Assembly (NCBI GenBank): GCA_050299335.1
Contig: JBNKVT010000046.1
Coordinates: forward strand, 1 to 30,030
Length of the DNA: 30,030 nucleotides
Source of the DNA: JBNKVT01 sp050299335
GTDB lineage: Bacteria; Pseudomonadota; Alphaproteobacteria; Rhodobacterales; Rhodobacteraceae
Direction of reading: 5' to 3'
The notes beneath the pieces were generated by a model, which saw only the letters and a list, made by a program, of their open reading frames with translations, made no database searches and was not told the origin of the DNA. A program made the translations under genes and the position numbers. The stretch's first letter is position 1. Each line of letters opens with the position of its first letter. Of the stretch, positions 15,159 through 23,411 are shown in pieces.

Positions 15159-15379
15159 TTCAGCACCTGCTACACTCAAAATCCCACGGAACGCAGTCCT
15201 AGGAGGCCCGCCTTTAAAACCGGTAAACCGCCTGCGCCACGATCCGTCGCATTTTAACGATTTCGGACATGAGGCGGGGGCAGCCGGTAGGACCGTCTTT
15301 TGTTAAGCCATTGATTTTTGGTCCGTATGTTCCTGAAATTACCGCCGCAGCATCTGGGGCCGCGCGTCGGTTGACCGTC

Positions 15380-16306
15380 TCAGACTTCCAGGCACCAGCG
15401 CATGATCGCCTTTTGGGCATGGAGCCGGTTCTCGGCCTCGTCGAAGACCACGGAATTGCGTCCGTCCATGACCTCCGAGGTCACCTCCTCGCCGCGATGA
15501 GCCGGCAGGCAGTGCATGAAGACCGCGTCCTCATTCGCGCCGGCCATCAGTTCGGCATTGACCTGATAGGGCCTGAGCTGGTTGTGGCGGCGCTCGCGGG
15601 CGCTTTGCGGGTCGTGCATCGACAGCCAGGTGTCGGTAACCACCAGATCGGCCCCCTCGACGGCCTTGTCCGCATCCGGCTCGATCCGCACCGAGACACC
15701 CTGTTCGCGGGCAAAGCCCATTGCGGCCTCGTTCGGGATCAGCGTCTCGGGACCGGTGAAGACCATGTCGAAGCCGAACTGCCCGGCCGCATGCAGGAAA
15801 CTGGCGCAGACATTGTTGCCGTCGCCGGTCCAGACCACCTTCTTGCCCGCGATCGGCCCGCGATGCTCTTCATAGGTCAGGATGTCGGCCATGATCTGGC
15901 AGGGATGCGAGGCATCCGTCAGCCCGTTGATCACCGGAACCGTCGCATGTTCGGCCAGCTCGTGGAGCGTGCTTTCGTCGAAGGTGCGGATCATGATCAG
16001 ATCCACGTATCGCGACAACACCCGCGCCGTATCGGCAATGGTCTCGCCATGGCCCAGTTGCATTTCCGACCCCGTCAGCACCAGTGTCTCGCCGCCCATC
16101 TGGCGCACCCCGACATCGAAGGATACCCGCGTCCGCGTCGAGGGCTTCTCGAAGATCAGCGCAACGATATGGTTCTTCAGCGGCTGTTCGGCATCGGGCG
16201 TGCCTTTCGGCAACCCGGCCCGGGCGGTCTTCATCGCCTGGGCGTGGTCGAGCATCTTGCGAAGATCGGCCTTTTCGGTCGTGTGAATATCGAGAAAATG
16301 CCGCAT
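15380..16306 (-). CDS. argF: ornithine carbamoyltransferase
   Basis: 308 residues, standard for the enzyme. Starting MRHFLDIHTTEKADL, it carries the carbamoyl-phosphate loop STRTR (56-60), the HPCQ-containing segment (DASHPCQIMADILT), the ornithine-side loop DTWLSM and the catalytic HCLP near the C-terminus. It joins carbamoyl phosphate and ornithine to citrulline in arginine synthesis. I start at 16306 because family members begin here; in-frame ATGs at 16327 and 16381 would add residues without homology and lack a better ribosome-binding site. No argD or argG is adjacent on this side within the window, so argF seems to be expressed singly or as the end gene of a transcript from within 16307-16570. 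Confidence 0.95.
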   Translation of the reverse strand: MRHFLDIHTTEKADLRKMLDHAQAMKTARAGLPKGTPDAEQPLKNHIVALIFEKPSTRTRVSFDVGVRQMGGETLVLTGSEMQLGHGETIADTARVLSRYVDLIMIRTFDESTLHELAEHATVPVINGLTDASHPCQIMADILTYEEHRGPIAGKKVVWTGDGNNVCASFLHAAGQFGFDMVFTGPETLIPNEAAMGFAREQGVSVRIEPDADKAVEGADLVVTDTWLSMHDPQSARERRHNQLRPYQVNAELMAGANEDAVFMHCLPAHRGEEVTSEVMDGRNSVVFDEAENRLHAQKAIMRWCLEV

Positions 16307-16485
16307 TGTCGTTACTCTTGTTGTCATCTGGCCCGGATCGCGCAGAACCGGCACATTCGCAGGCAAGCGCAGGCGTTTCAAGTCGGAAGGCAGCCAGCGG
16401 CGCGCCGAACCCTGCCGGACCCCTGGGCCTTCACACAGCTTTTGGGGGCGTGGTCATGGGCTCAAGGGATGGCAAGGCCCCAAGG

Positions 16486-16515
16486 TTGACCACTGCTGCG
16501 ACCGACATGTATAGC
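16486..16515 (+). promoter_or_regulatory. candidate sigma-70 promoter of the epimerase gene
   Basis: TTGACC (16486-16491) and TATAGC (16510-16515) are separated by 18 bases and lie about 55 bases before the start codon, in the 264-bp region divergent from argF. Five of six and four of six bases match consensus. Not tested further. Confidence 0.35.
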
Positions 16516-16570
16516 AACCTGGTGTTGCCGCCCCACCTGCGGCTCACGAGGCGGCAGGGAGGAAACGGTG

Positions 16571-17539
16571 ATGTCCCGAATAGTTGTCATTGGCGGAAGC
16601 GGACATGTCGGGACATATCTCATCCCAAGGCTGGTCGATCTGGGACATGTGGTCATCAATGTCAGCCGGGGCGAAGCGAAGCCGTATCGCCCAAACCTGG
16701 CATGGGAGAGTGTGGAATACGTAACTCTGGATCGCTCGGTTGAGGAAGAGGCCGGGACCTTCGGCGCACGGATCGCAGCGCTCGCGCCGGATATCGTCAT
16801 CGACATGATCGCCTTCGATCTCGACAGCACCCGGCATATCGTCGAGGCCCTGCGGGGGCGCGTCGGGCATTACCTGTTCTGCAGCTCGATCTGGGTCTAT
16901 GGGCGCCTGACCGCGCTGCCGTCGGACGAGACCGATCCGCCGAATCCCATCGACGATTACGGGCGCGGCAAGGCGGAAAGCGAGCAATTCCTGATGCGCG
17001 AAGCCCGCGTGGCAGGTTTCCCGGCCACCTGCTTCAGACCCGGCCACATCGTCGGAGAAGGCTGGATCCCGGTAAATCCGATAGGGAATGGCGACCCGGA
17101 GATCTTTTCCGCTATTGCCCGCGGGGATGAAATCACCCTCCCGAACCTGGGACTGGAGACCATCCACCACGTGCATGCCGACGACATCGCGCATTGGATC
17201 GTCTGCGCAATAGACAATCGGGCGGCGTCGATCGGAGAAGTCTTCAATGTGGTATCCGCTCAGGCATTGAACCTGAAAGGATATGCCGAGGCGGTCTACA
17301 CCTGGTTCCGGCACGAACCACGGATCGCGTTTCAGCCTTTCGATGATTGGATCGGCCATCTCGGCGAATGGGCGGAGGCCACGCGCGGTCACGTGATCCG
17401 CAGTTCCGCCCACTCGATTGAAAAAAGCCGCAAAAGGATCGGCTACAATCCCCGTTACAGCAGCATCGAAGCCGTCAAGGAGTCTCTCAGGGCGCTGATT
17501 GCCTCTGGCGTGGTCACGGCGAAGACGCGCGATTTCTAA
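16571..17539 (+). CDS. NAD(P)-dependent epimerase/dehydratase (extended SDR)
   Basis: 322 residues. The Rossmann loop is VIGGSGHVGTYL (5-16 approx.), the mid-chain serine lies in FCSSIWVYG, and the catalytic Tyr/Lys pair is YGRGK (about 146-150), as in extended short-chain dehydrogenases acting on sugars. It probably oxidises, epimerises or dehydrates a sugar or nucleotide sugar in the cytoplasm; the exact substrate cannot be told. Start at the ATG 16571 with GGGAGG eight bases upstream; a GTG immediately before it (16568) is also possible. It reads toward the sugar ABC importer beginning at 18270 but is separated from it by palindrome R4 and about 600 bp, so a shared pathway is plausible and a shared transcript unlikely. 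Confidence 0.8.
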   Translation: MSRIVVIGGSGHVGTYLIPRLVDLGHVVINVSRGEAKPYRPNLAWESVEYVTLDRSVEEEAGTFGARIAALAPDIVIDMIAFDLDSTRHIVEALRGRVGHYLFCSSIWVYGRLTALPSDETDPPNPIDDYGRGKAESEQFLMREARVAGFPATCFRPGHIVGEGWIPVNPIGNGDPEIFSAIARGDEITLPNLGLETIHHVHADDIAHWIVCAIDNRAASIGEVFNVVSAQALNLKGYAEAVYTWFRHEPRIAFQPFDDWIGHLGEWAEATRGHVIRSSAHSIEKSRKRIGYNPRYSSIEAVKESLRALIASGVVTAKTRDF

Positions 17540-17567
17540 CCGGCCGGCAGCAACGCCGCTCCGTTTA

Positions 17568-17669
17568 CAGCATTCCGCCATTTCCCCGATACATCGCGCA
17601 TCACAAACCCGCGTTGAAATCGATGGATTTCCTCGCGGCGATCGGGGTTCAGATAAAAGACGGGGGGCG
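17568..17669. repeat. about 100-bp palindrome, copy R4
   Basis: The block GATACATCGCGCATCAC and the ends are shared with R1 and R2. The core is CCGCG…GAAATC-GATG-GATTTC…CGCGG. It begins 28 bp after the epimerase stop codon, the same position relative to a gene as R1 and R3. Confidence 0.75.
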
Positions 17670-18139
17670 TTATCCATAAAAAGGGGGAAGTCGCGCCCAG
17701 TTTCACCGATCTCGAAACACTGCTGCCCGCCACCGACCGGGGCGCCGTCGAAAGATCTGGACGATGACCGGACCCTGCCTCACCTGTTCCTCCATATTGC
17801 CATTGCGGCTGCGTTCGAGGTGATCCGGTCGCTGTCGGAATTCGACAAGGCCCGCATGCTGACCCTCGGCGGCTCGGGTCTTTTTCCAATCCCTTCTCGG
17901 TCCCCGCGAGGATTCTCTGGTCGGATCCAGAACGCAGAAATATCGCCCGGTACACCAAAGGGTTGCACCCGTATCACGTTGGACGGTGGATCGCTGCGCC
18001 CTCGCCGCCGTGCGACACGGTTGATGTAGTTTGCACACACTTGGAATGGCTGTCTTTCTCTACAATCGGTCGAGGCAGGGCCGCAGCGGCATCGCTCCCG
18101 TGACGGTGAAGACGCAGAACAATCTTCAACGCAGAGAAG
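17670..18139. pseudogene. non-coding stretch with possible remnants of a coding sequence
   Basis: No intact gene. On the plus strand one frame reads VAPSFTDLETLLPATDRGA and stops, and a neighbouring frame, beginning where the first ends, reads LPHLFLHIAIAAAFEVIRSL then SEFDKARMLTL. Two protein-like pieces in adjacent frames suggest a decayed gene, but I recognise neither, and chance is possible. The final part (18000-18139) shows nothing I can name. Confidence 0.25.
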
Positions 18140-18171
18140 AAATTGTCGTTTTTTTACGCAAAAAACAATTT
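18140..18171. promoter_or_regulatory. AT-rich palindrome before the sugar ABC operon
   Basis: AAATTGT and ACAATTT are inverted, with an inner TTTTTT/AAAAAA extension, giving an imperfect 32-bp palindrome. A TTGACC (18170-18175) that could be a -35 abuts its right end. The surrounding 18120-18230 is markedly AT-rich against the local background, as expected of a promoter. It lies about 100 bp before the binding-protein start and could be the operator for a sugar regulator; none is encoded nearby. Confidence 0.4.
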
Positions 18172-18269
18172 GACCAGGCAAACTCAAAAAGTTTTTTATA
18201 CATAACGCCCTCAAAAACGGGCCTGAAAACAGCAATGGCGGAGATGAACCGCCGGATAGGGAGGAATGA

Positions 18270-19289
18270 ATGGGAACGCGTAGCAACATGTCGGCCAGCC
18301 GTCGTACGATCCTGAAAGGGGCCGCCATCGGCGCGGCCGCGGCAGCCGGTCTATTGACCGATAGCCGCCCCGGGACGCGGGGGCTCGGCATCTCGCAGGC
18401 GCGCGCGCAGGGTGACAGGGTCAAGATGGCCTTCATCCAGTGGCAGCCGCACACCGTGCCCGCCGCCTGGTCGAAGGGGATCGAAGAGGTCCTGGCCCCG
18501 CAGCAGATCGTCGATTACGAACTTCTCGACGGCCAGAACAAGGTCGAGGTCCAGGCCAGCCTGATGGACACGCTGATCAACCAGGGGGCCTCGGTGATCT
18601 TCCTTCAGCCCATCGATTCGGTGGCGCTGGCGCCCTCGATCGCCAAGGCAAAGCGGCAGGGAATTTCGGTGATCACGCTGAACATCGACGCGACCGAGCC
18701 CCATGCCAGCCATGTCGAGATGAACCACTATTACGGCGCCATCGACATCGCCAAGACGATGGGAGACGCCATGGGCGGCACCGGTAAGGTGGCGATCCTG
18801 AACGCGCCGCCGGGCATCATCATCCGCGACCAGCGGACCAACGGTTTCGTCGACGGCATGAAGATGCACCATCCGGGGATCGAGATCGTCGCCGATCAGG
18901 TCGCCGACTGGGATCGCAAGAAGGCGCAGGACGTGATCACCACCATCCTCGCCGCGCATCCCGATCTCGGCGGCGCCTATGGTGTGAACGATTCCATGGC
19001 GCTCGGGGCCGTGGACGTCGCCAAGGAAAAGGGCCTGCTCGGCCAGATGGTGATCTTCGGCAATGACGGCGAGACGGCGGCGCTCGAATCCATCGAGGCG
19101 GGCGAGCTGACCGGCACCCAGTACACCGATGTCTACCAGCAGGGCCGCCTCGCCGCCGCCGCGGCGACGGTGCTGGCAACGGGCGGGGTGCCCGCCGATG
19201 CCTTCGCGCAGCAGAGCCACCTCCTGATGCCCTATGTCATTGCCACCAAGGACAATGTCGGAGACATTCAACCGGCACAGCGCTGGTAA
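18270..19289 (+). CDS. sugar ABC importer, periplasmic binding protein (RbsB/YtfQ type)
   Basis: 339 residues. The N-terminus is a Tat signal: SASRRTILKG (residues 8-17) followed by an Ala/Gly-rich hydrophobic stretch and a likely AxA cleavage near QARAQG (about 42-47). The mature part is a type I periplasmic-binding fold (VKMAFIQW…, GASVIFLQPIDSVALAPSI, ISVITLNID, GKVAILN, GAYGVNDSMALGAV, MVIFGNDG). It captures a sugar or sugar-like ligand and delivers it to the two permeases encoded downstream. The ATG at 18270 has AGGGAGG six bases upstream. Tat rather than Sec export is less usual for this family and suggests folding before export. It is first in a four-gene operon; 57 bp separate it from the first permease. 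Confidence 0.92.
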   Translation: MGTRSNMSASRRTILKGAAIGAAAAAGLLTDSRPGTRGLGISQARAQGDRVKMAFIQWQPHTVPAAWSKGIEEVLAPQQIVDYELLDGQNKVEVQASLMDTLINQGASVIFLQPIDSVALAPSIAKAKRQGISVITLNIDATEPHASHVEMNHYYGAIDIAKTMGDAMGGTGKVAILNAPPGIIIRDQRTNGFVDGMKMHHPGIEIVADQVADWDRKKAQDVITTILAAHPDLGGAYGVNDSMALGAVDVAKEKGLLGQMVIFGNDGETAALESIEAGELTGTQYTDVYQQGRLAAAAATVLATGGVPADAFAQQSHLLMPYVIATKDNVGDIQPAQRW

Positions 19290-19346
19290 GGACACTTCGC
19301 TCCGGGGCCGGTCAGCCGGCCCCGGTTCGCGTCGAGGCAGCGACAT

Positions 19347-20357
19347 ATGAAGAACCAATTCGCATCCTGGACGCTTGTCGTCTTCTTTCTCGCGACAGTT
19401 ACCTTCTTTTCGATCTTCGCACCGCGCTTCGCGACACCGGGCAACTACGAGAACCTGATGGCGGGGTTTTCCTTCGTGGCGATCCTCGCCATGGGTCAGG
19501 CCTTCCCGATCCTCGTGCGCGGCATCGACCTGTCGATCGGCGCCACCGTCGCCCTTGTCGGGATGGTGGTGTTCGATCTGTCGCTGATTTTCGGCTGGCC
19601 CGGCTGGCTGATCCTCCCCGCAGCACTGGTCACCGGGACGCTGGCCGGGCTGATCAACGGCTGGCTCGTCGTCGGCCTGCGCCTGCAGCCCTTCATCGCC
19701 ACCCTCGGCACGCTTGCCGCCTTCCGCGGCATCGTCTACGCCATTTCCGGCCGCCAGATCGTGCCCGAGCTTGCCACCCGCCCCATCACTGATAGCTGGC
19801 TGACGGGTATCGAGACCTATTTCAACGTCGCGGGCTGGCTAAACCTGCCGCGCGGCTTCCCGCTGCCCTGGTTTCCGCTGTCCTTCTTCCTGATGCTGGG
19901 CGTGTTTCTGGTGCTGCAATTCGTGCTGACACGAACCAAATTCGGCCGGGACCTCTATGCGGTCGGCGGCAATGCCGAGGCAGCGCGGCTGGCGGGCATC
20001 AATGTCGGGGGCGTGACCATGGCTGCCTACGGGCTCGCCGGGTTCTGCGCCGCCATCGCCGCGCTGATCATGGTGGCGCGCTTCACCACCTCGACCGAAC
20101 AGCTCGGCGTCGGCATGGAACTGACGGCGATCTCGGCGGCGGTGATCGGCGGCGTCAGCCTCGCGGGCGGGATCGGGACGATGTTCGGCCCGATGCTCGG
20201 CGCGTTCCTTCTGGGCGTTGTGCTGCTGGGCCTGACCCTGATGGGCATTCCGCAATTCGTGCAGCAGATCATCACCGGCGCGATCCTTCTGGTGGCGGTC
20301 GGCTATGACCGGCTGCTCTTGTTCCGCCGCCGTTCGAAACGGGTGGCCGTGACATGA
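19347..20357 (+). CDS. sugar ABC importer permease 1 (RbsC type)
   Basis: 336 residues, about 8-10 membrane helices. Family landmarks are the VRGIDLSIGATVAL motif (about 51-64), LRLQPFIATLGTLAAFRGIVY and the GGNAEAARLAGINV coupling loop (about 209-222), then GGVSLAGGIGT. It forms the channel with permease 2; two different permease genes imply a heterodimer, as in the YtfT-YjfF galactofuranose system. Its stop overlaps the ATPase start (ATGA). Confidence 0.93.
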   Translation: MKNQFASWTLVVFFLATVTFFSIFAPRFATPGNYENLMAGFSFVAILAMGQAFPILVRGIDLSIGATVALVGMVVFDLSLIFGWPGWLILPAALVTGTLAGLINGWLVVGLRLQPFIATLGTLAAFRGIVYAISGRQIVPELATRPITDSWLTGIETYFNVAGWLNLPRGFPLPWFPLSFFLMLGVFLVLQFVLTRTKFGRDLYAVGGNAEAARLAGINVGGVTMAAYGLAGFCAAIAALIMVARFTTSTEQLGVGMELTAISAAVIGGVSLAGGIGTMFGPMLGAFLLGVVLLGLTLMGIPQFVQQIITGAILLVAVGYDRLLLFRRRSKRVAVT

Positions 20358-21868
20358 GTGCCGCCCCGCTTATCAGGGGCACCGGCCTCACCAAGACCTT
20401 CGGCACGCTGACCGCTTTGGCCGACGCTTCGATCGAGGTCGCTCCCGGCGAAGTCCGCGCCCTTGTCGGGTCGAACGGCGCGGGAAAATCGACGCTGATC
20501 AAGATCCTGACCGGCGCGCTGCGTCCAACTTCGGGAACCGTCGAGGTGCTCGGCGAACCCGCCCCCCTGGGCGATCCGCGCGAGATGATCCGGCGCGGTA
20601 TCGCCTGCATCTACCAGCACTCGAACCTCGCCCCTGCAATGTCGGTCCTCGACAATATCTGTCTCGGCCGCCAGCCGGTGCGCGCGCTGGGGATCGTCGA
20701 CACCGCCCGCCAGCGGCGCGATGTCGAGGCGCTGATCGCCCGCCACGGTATCGATATCGATCTTGATGCTTCGGTCAGCAGCCTGCCGACCGTGAAGCAG
20801 AAGGAAATCGAGATCCTGAAGGCGCTCGCCCTGGAAGCCCGCGTCATCGTCATGGACGAACCGACCGCGTGGCTGTCCGCCTCGGAAGTCGCCAAGCTGC
20901 ACGAGACCATCGCCACCCTGAGGGCCTCGGGGGTCGCGATCATCTATATCAGCCACATGCTCGACGAGATTTTCGCCGTCTGCGACACGATCACGGTCAT
21001 GCGCGATGGCCGCATCGTCTCGGAGGACCGCGTTGCCGAGGTTACGCGTGCCGATGTCGTGCAGCGCATGGTCGGCGAACGCCTCGCCGCCGAGGCGCAG
21101 CGCGCCACCGAAGAAGTCCGCCGTCCCGGTGGCACAGGCGAGGTCCGCCTGAAGGTTCGCGGCCTTGGCCGGGGATCGGATTTCTCGGACGTGTCCTTCG
21201 ACCTCCATGCCGGCGAAATCCTCTGCCTGACCGGGCTGATCGGGTCGAAGCGGACCGAGCTCGTCCGGGCGATCTTCGGCGTTGATCCCCATGACCGCGG
21301 CGAGATCGAGCTGCACGGCAGGCAAGCGCAGCTGACCGGCCCGCGCCATGCGATGGAAGAGGGCATCGGCTTCGTTCCCGAGGACCGGCACCGCGAGGGG
21401 CTGATGCTGGGCATGTCGATGCGCGAGAACCTGGCGATGACGCTGCTCGACCGGCTGCGCTCGGGCCTGTTCCTGCGCCAGCGGGCGATGGCGCAGATGG
21501 CGACGAAGACCATCGGCGATCTGTCCATCCATCCGCCCGATCCGGGCCGCGCGGCCCAGGCGCTTTCAGGCGGCAACCAGCAGAAACTCCTGATCGGCAA
21601 ATGGCTGAACCGGTCTCCGGAGGTGCTGATCCTCGACGAACCGACGGTCGGGGTCGATGTCGGGGCCAAGGCCGAGATCTACGCGATCCTGCGCCGCGAG
21701 CGCGACCGGGGGGCGGCGGTGCTGGTGGTCTCGTCCGACCTCGAGGAGGTCTCGACCATAGCCGACCGGATCGGGGTCATGGTGCGCGGGCGGCTGGTGG
21801 CGATCCACGACGCGGGCTCGGTGACCATGGACCGGATCATGGAAGAAGTCGGAGGAGAGGCCGCGTGA
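20354..21868 (+). CDS. sugar ABC importer, double ATPase (RbsA/YtfR type)
   Basis: 504 residues, two nucleotide-binding domains. Domain 1 has Walker A GSNGAGKST (39-47) and Walker B VIVMDEPTAWLS, with the signature replaced by LPTVKQKEIEILK. Domain 2 has the altered Walker A GLIGSKRTELVRAIFG and a canonical signature LSGGNQQK with Walker B LILDEPTVGVDVG. The asymmetry between domains is normal for the RbsA family. Start and stop overlap both neighbours by 4 bp, so stoichiometric translation is likely. Confidence 0.94.
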   Translation: MSAAPLIRGTGLTKTFGTLTALADASIEVAPGEVRALVGSNGAGKSTLIKILTGALRPTSGTVEVLGEPAPLGDPREMIRRGIACIYQHSNLAPAMSVLDNICLGRQPVRALGIVDTARQRRDVEALIARHGIDIDLDASVSSLPTVKQKEIEILKALALEARVIVMDEPTAWLSASEVAKLHETIATLRASGVAIIYISHMLDEIFAVCDTITVMRDGRIVSEDRVAEVTRADVVQRMVGERLAAEAQRATEEVRRPGGTGEVRLKVRGLGRGSDFSDVSFDLHAGEILCLTGLIGSKRTELVRAIFGVDPHDRGEIELHGRQAQLTGPRHAMEEGIGFVPEDRHREGLMLGMSMRENLAMTLLDRLRSGLFLRQRAMAQMATKTIGDLSIHPPDPGRAAQALSGGNQQKLLIGKWLNRSPEVLILDEPTVGVDVGAKAEIYAILRRERDRGAAVLVVSSDLEEVSTIADRIGVMVRGRLVAIHDAGSVTMDRIMEEVGGEAA

Positions 21869-22821
21869 CCCGTCTCATGCAGAAACTGGCCGCGACGGAC
21901 GGGCTTGCGTCGCATCTCGCCCTTCCCGGGATCATCCTGGCGCTGTCGGCGGTAATCGCCATGCTGGAGCCGGCCTTCCTGTCCGGCGACAACCTGATCG
22001 GCATCGTCCGGCAACTGGCGCTTATCGGTATCATGGCCTGCTGCATGACCTTCGTCATCATGACCGGCGGCATCGACCTGTCGGTGGGGCCGGTGCTCGC
22101 GCTGGCCGGGCTCGTGTCGTTCTACGCCCTCGATGCCGGCCTGCCCTTGCCGGTCGTGATCCTCGCCGGTCTTGCCGCCGGGGTGGCGGTGGGGCTTCTG
22201 AACGGGTCGATCATCGCCTTTCTCGATCTGCCCCCGATCATCGTCACCCTCGGCATGCTGTCGATCGTGCGCGGCACCGCCCTGATCGTCGGCGGACCCG
22301 AGCAGCACCTGATCCGCAACGAACCGGCCTATTCCTTCATCGGCTCCGGCACGCTCTTCGGCCTGCCTTTCTCGATCTACATCTTCGCTGCCGTGGCCCT
22401 GCTGATGATCGGGATCCAGCGCCTGACGCCGCTCGGCCTGATGGTCGCTGCTATCGGCGACAACCGGCGCTCGGCCCGACTCAGCGGCCACCCGACCCGG
22501 CGCGTGATCCTGGGCGTCTACGTCATCTGCGGGGCGGGCGCGGCCCTGGCCGGGATCATCCAGTCGAGCCAGGTGCACACCGCACTTGCCACCTACGGAC
22601 CCTTCGGCACCGAGCTTGACGTGATCGCCGCCGTGGTTCTGGGCGGCACCAACATTCTCGGCGGCAAGGGGTCGATCGCGCGCACGCTTCTTGGGGTCAT
22701 CTTCCTCGGGGTCATCAACAACGGCATGAACATCCTCAACGTGCCCATCGACATCCAGCTGATCGCCAAGGGCGTCATCATCCTCGGCGCCCTGGCCATC
22801 TCGGCCCGCGCCACGCGCTAG
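21865..22821 (+). CDS. sugar ABC importer permease 2 (RbsC type)
   Basis: 318 residues, 8-10 membrane helices. It has MTGGIDLSVGPVLALAGL (about 68-85), LPPIIVTLGMLSIVRGTAL, the coupling loop GDNRRSARLSGHPTRRV and GGTNILGGKGS. I start at the GTG 21865, which overlaps the ATPase stop (GTGA) and has GGAGGAG upstream; an ATG at 21877 would trim four residues. Last gene of the operon; the stop codon is the first three bases of the terminator-like palindrome R8. Confidence 0.92.
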   Translation: MTRLMQKLAATDGLASHLALPGIILALSAVIAMLEPAFLSGDNLIGIVRQLALIGIMACCMTFVIMTGGIDLSVGPVLALAGLVSFYALDAGLPLPVVILAGLAAGVAVGLLNGSIIAFLDLPPIIVTLGMLSIVRGTALIVGGPEQHLIRNEPAYSFIGSGTLFGLPFSIYIFAAVALLMIGIQRLTPLGLMVAAIGDNRRSARLSGHPTRRVILGVYVICGAGAALAGIIQSSQVHTALATYGPFGTELDVIAAVVLGGTNILGGKGSIARTLLGVIFLGVINNGMNILNVPIDIQLIAKGVIILGALAISARATR

Positions 22822-22868
22822 AGCAAAACCGGATCAGATTGAATCAATCTGATCCCAGGATTTTACTC
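22819..22868 (+). terminator. terminator-like palindrome R8 after the sugar ABC operon
   Basis: A perfect 12-bp stem GGATCAGATTGA/TCAATCTGATCC with a one-base centre, extended by GAGCAAAACC/GGATTTTACTC. It begins within the TAG stop codon of the last permease gene. Such a long stem at the end of an operon is a good transcript end or 3' stabiliser, though a clean T-run is lacking on the plus strand. Confidence 0.6.
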
Positions 22869-22963
22869 AAACCTACGTCTCTGGATCAGGATTCCCATTC
22901 AGACTGCGATGGTCTGATACGAACTTGGTCTCGTGCGTGTCGCGCCTGACCGGGTTCATATAC

Positions 22964-23020
22964 TCCTTCCCGCCAGCGAGGCTGCGATTGCACGGCAATT
23001 GCGTTCGCGGGCGGGAAGGA
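22964..23020. repeat. 57-bp palindrome R7
   Basis: Perfect 11-bp outer arms TCCTTCCCGCC/GGCGGGAAGGA enclose imperfect inner arms GCGA…GCGATTGC/GCAATTGCGTTCGC. It resembles the core layout of R6. No gene is visible in 22869-22963 or 23021-23211 either; the latter contains nothing further that I can name. Confidence 0.6.
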
Positions 23021-23211
23021 ATGCGTGCCGGCGCGCCATGCACCAGGTGCATTTCAGGGCATGATCGACGCGTGTTCAAGGAAACGGACATGTAAATCGA
23101 TACGCGGTGTTCCCTCCCTGACTGGGGATGTGCCACGGGAGGGACGGGCCGATTTCGATATGGCCGGAGATGCGTTTGAGCGACGTCACAGCTTTCTGAA
23201 TCAATCGCGGT

Positions 23212-23408
23212 GCTCTATCCTTTTGATATTACGCGATGTCCGAGTCGGAAATCGTTGCCGATTTCCTCGCCATCGCTCTATCCTTTTGATATTGCGCGAT
23301 GTCCGAGCCGGAAATCGTTGCCGATTTCCTCGCCATCGCTCTATCCTTTTGATATTGCGCGATGTCCGAGCCGGAAATCGTTGCCGATTTCCTCGCCATC
23401 GCTCTATC
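23212..23408. repeat. 63-bp tandem array (three units plus 8 bases)
   Basis: Units start at 23212, 23275 and 23338; an eight-base stub (GCTCTATC) follows at 23401. Units 2 and 3 are identical and unit 1 differs at two positions. Every unit contains a perfect hairpin GGAAATCG-TTGC-CGATTTCC and blocks (CTATCC, CGCGATGTCCGAG, TTTCCTCGC) recalling palindromes R3 and R4. The array ends 3 bp before the stop codon of the leftward DUF3237 gene. Because 63 is a multiple of three it is open in several frames, but the peptides are mere repeats. There are no spacers, so this is not a CRISPR. Confidence 0.9.
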
Positions 23409-23411
23409 TGT

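Noticed and set aside
15214..15270. 18-codon minus-strand ORF upstream of the GGDEF gene as a leader peptide
   Set aside because: No Shine-Dalgarno sequence and no attenuator-like alternative hairpins; insufficient support.
18170..18202. TTGACC and TATACA as the sugar operon promoter
   Set aside because: The spacer is 21 bases, too long for a normal sigma-70 promoter; the AT-rich region probably holds the promoter but I cannot place it.
23212..23408. Possible CRISPR array
   Set aside because: Units are directly abutting with no variable spacers, 63 bp is too long for a repeat of that kind without spacers, and no cas gene is nearby.
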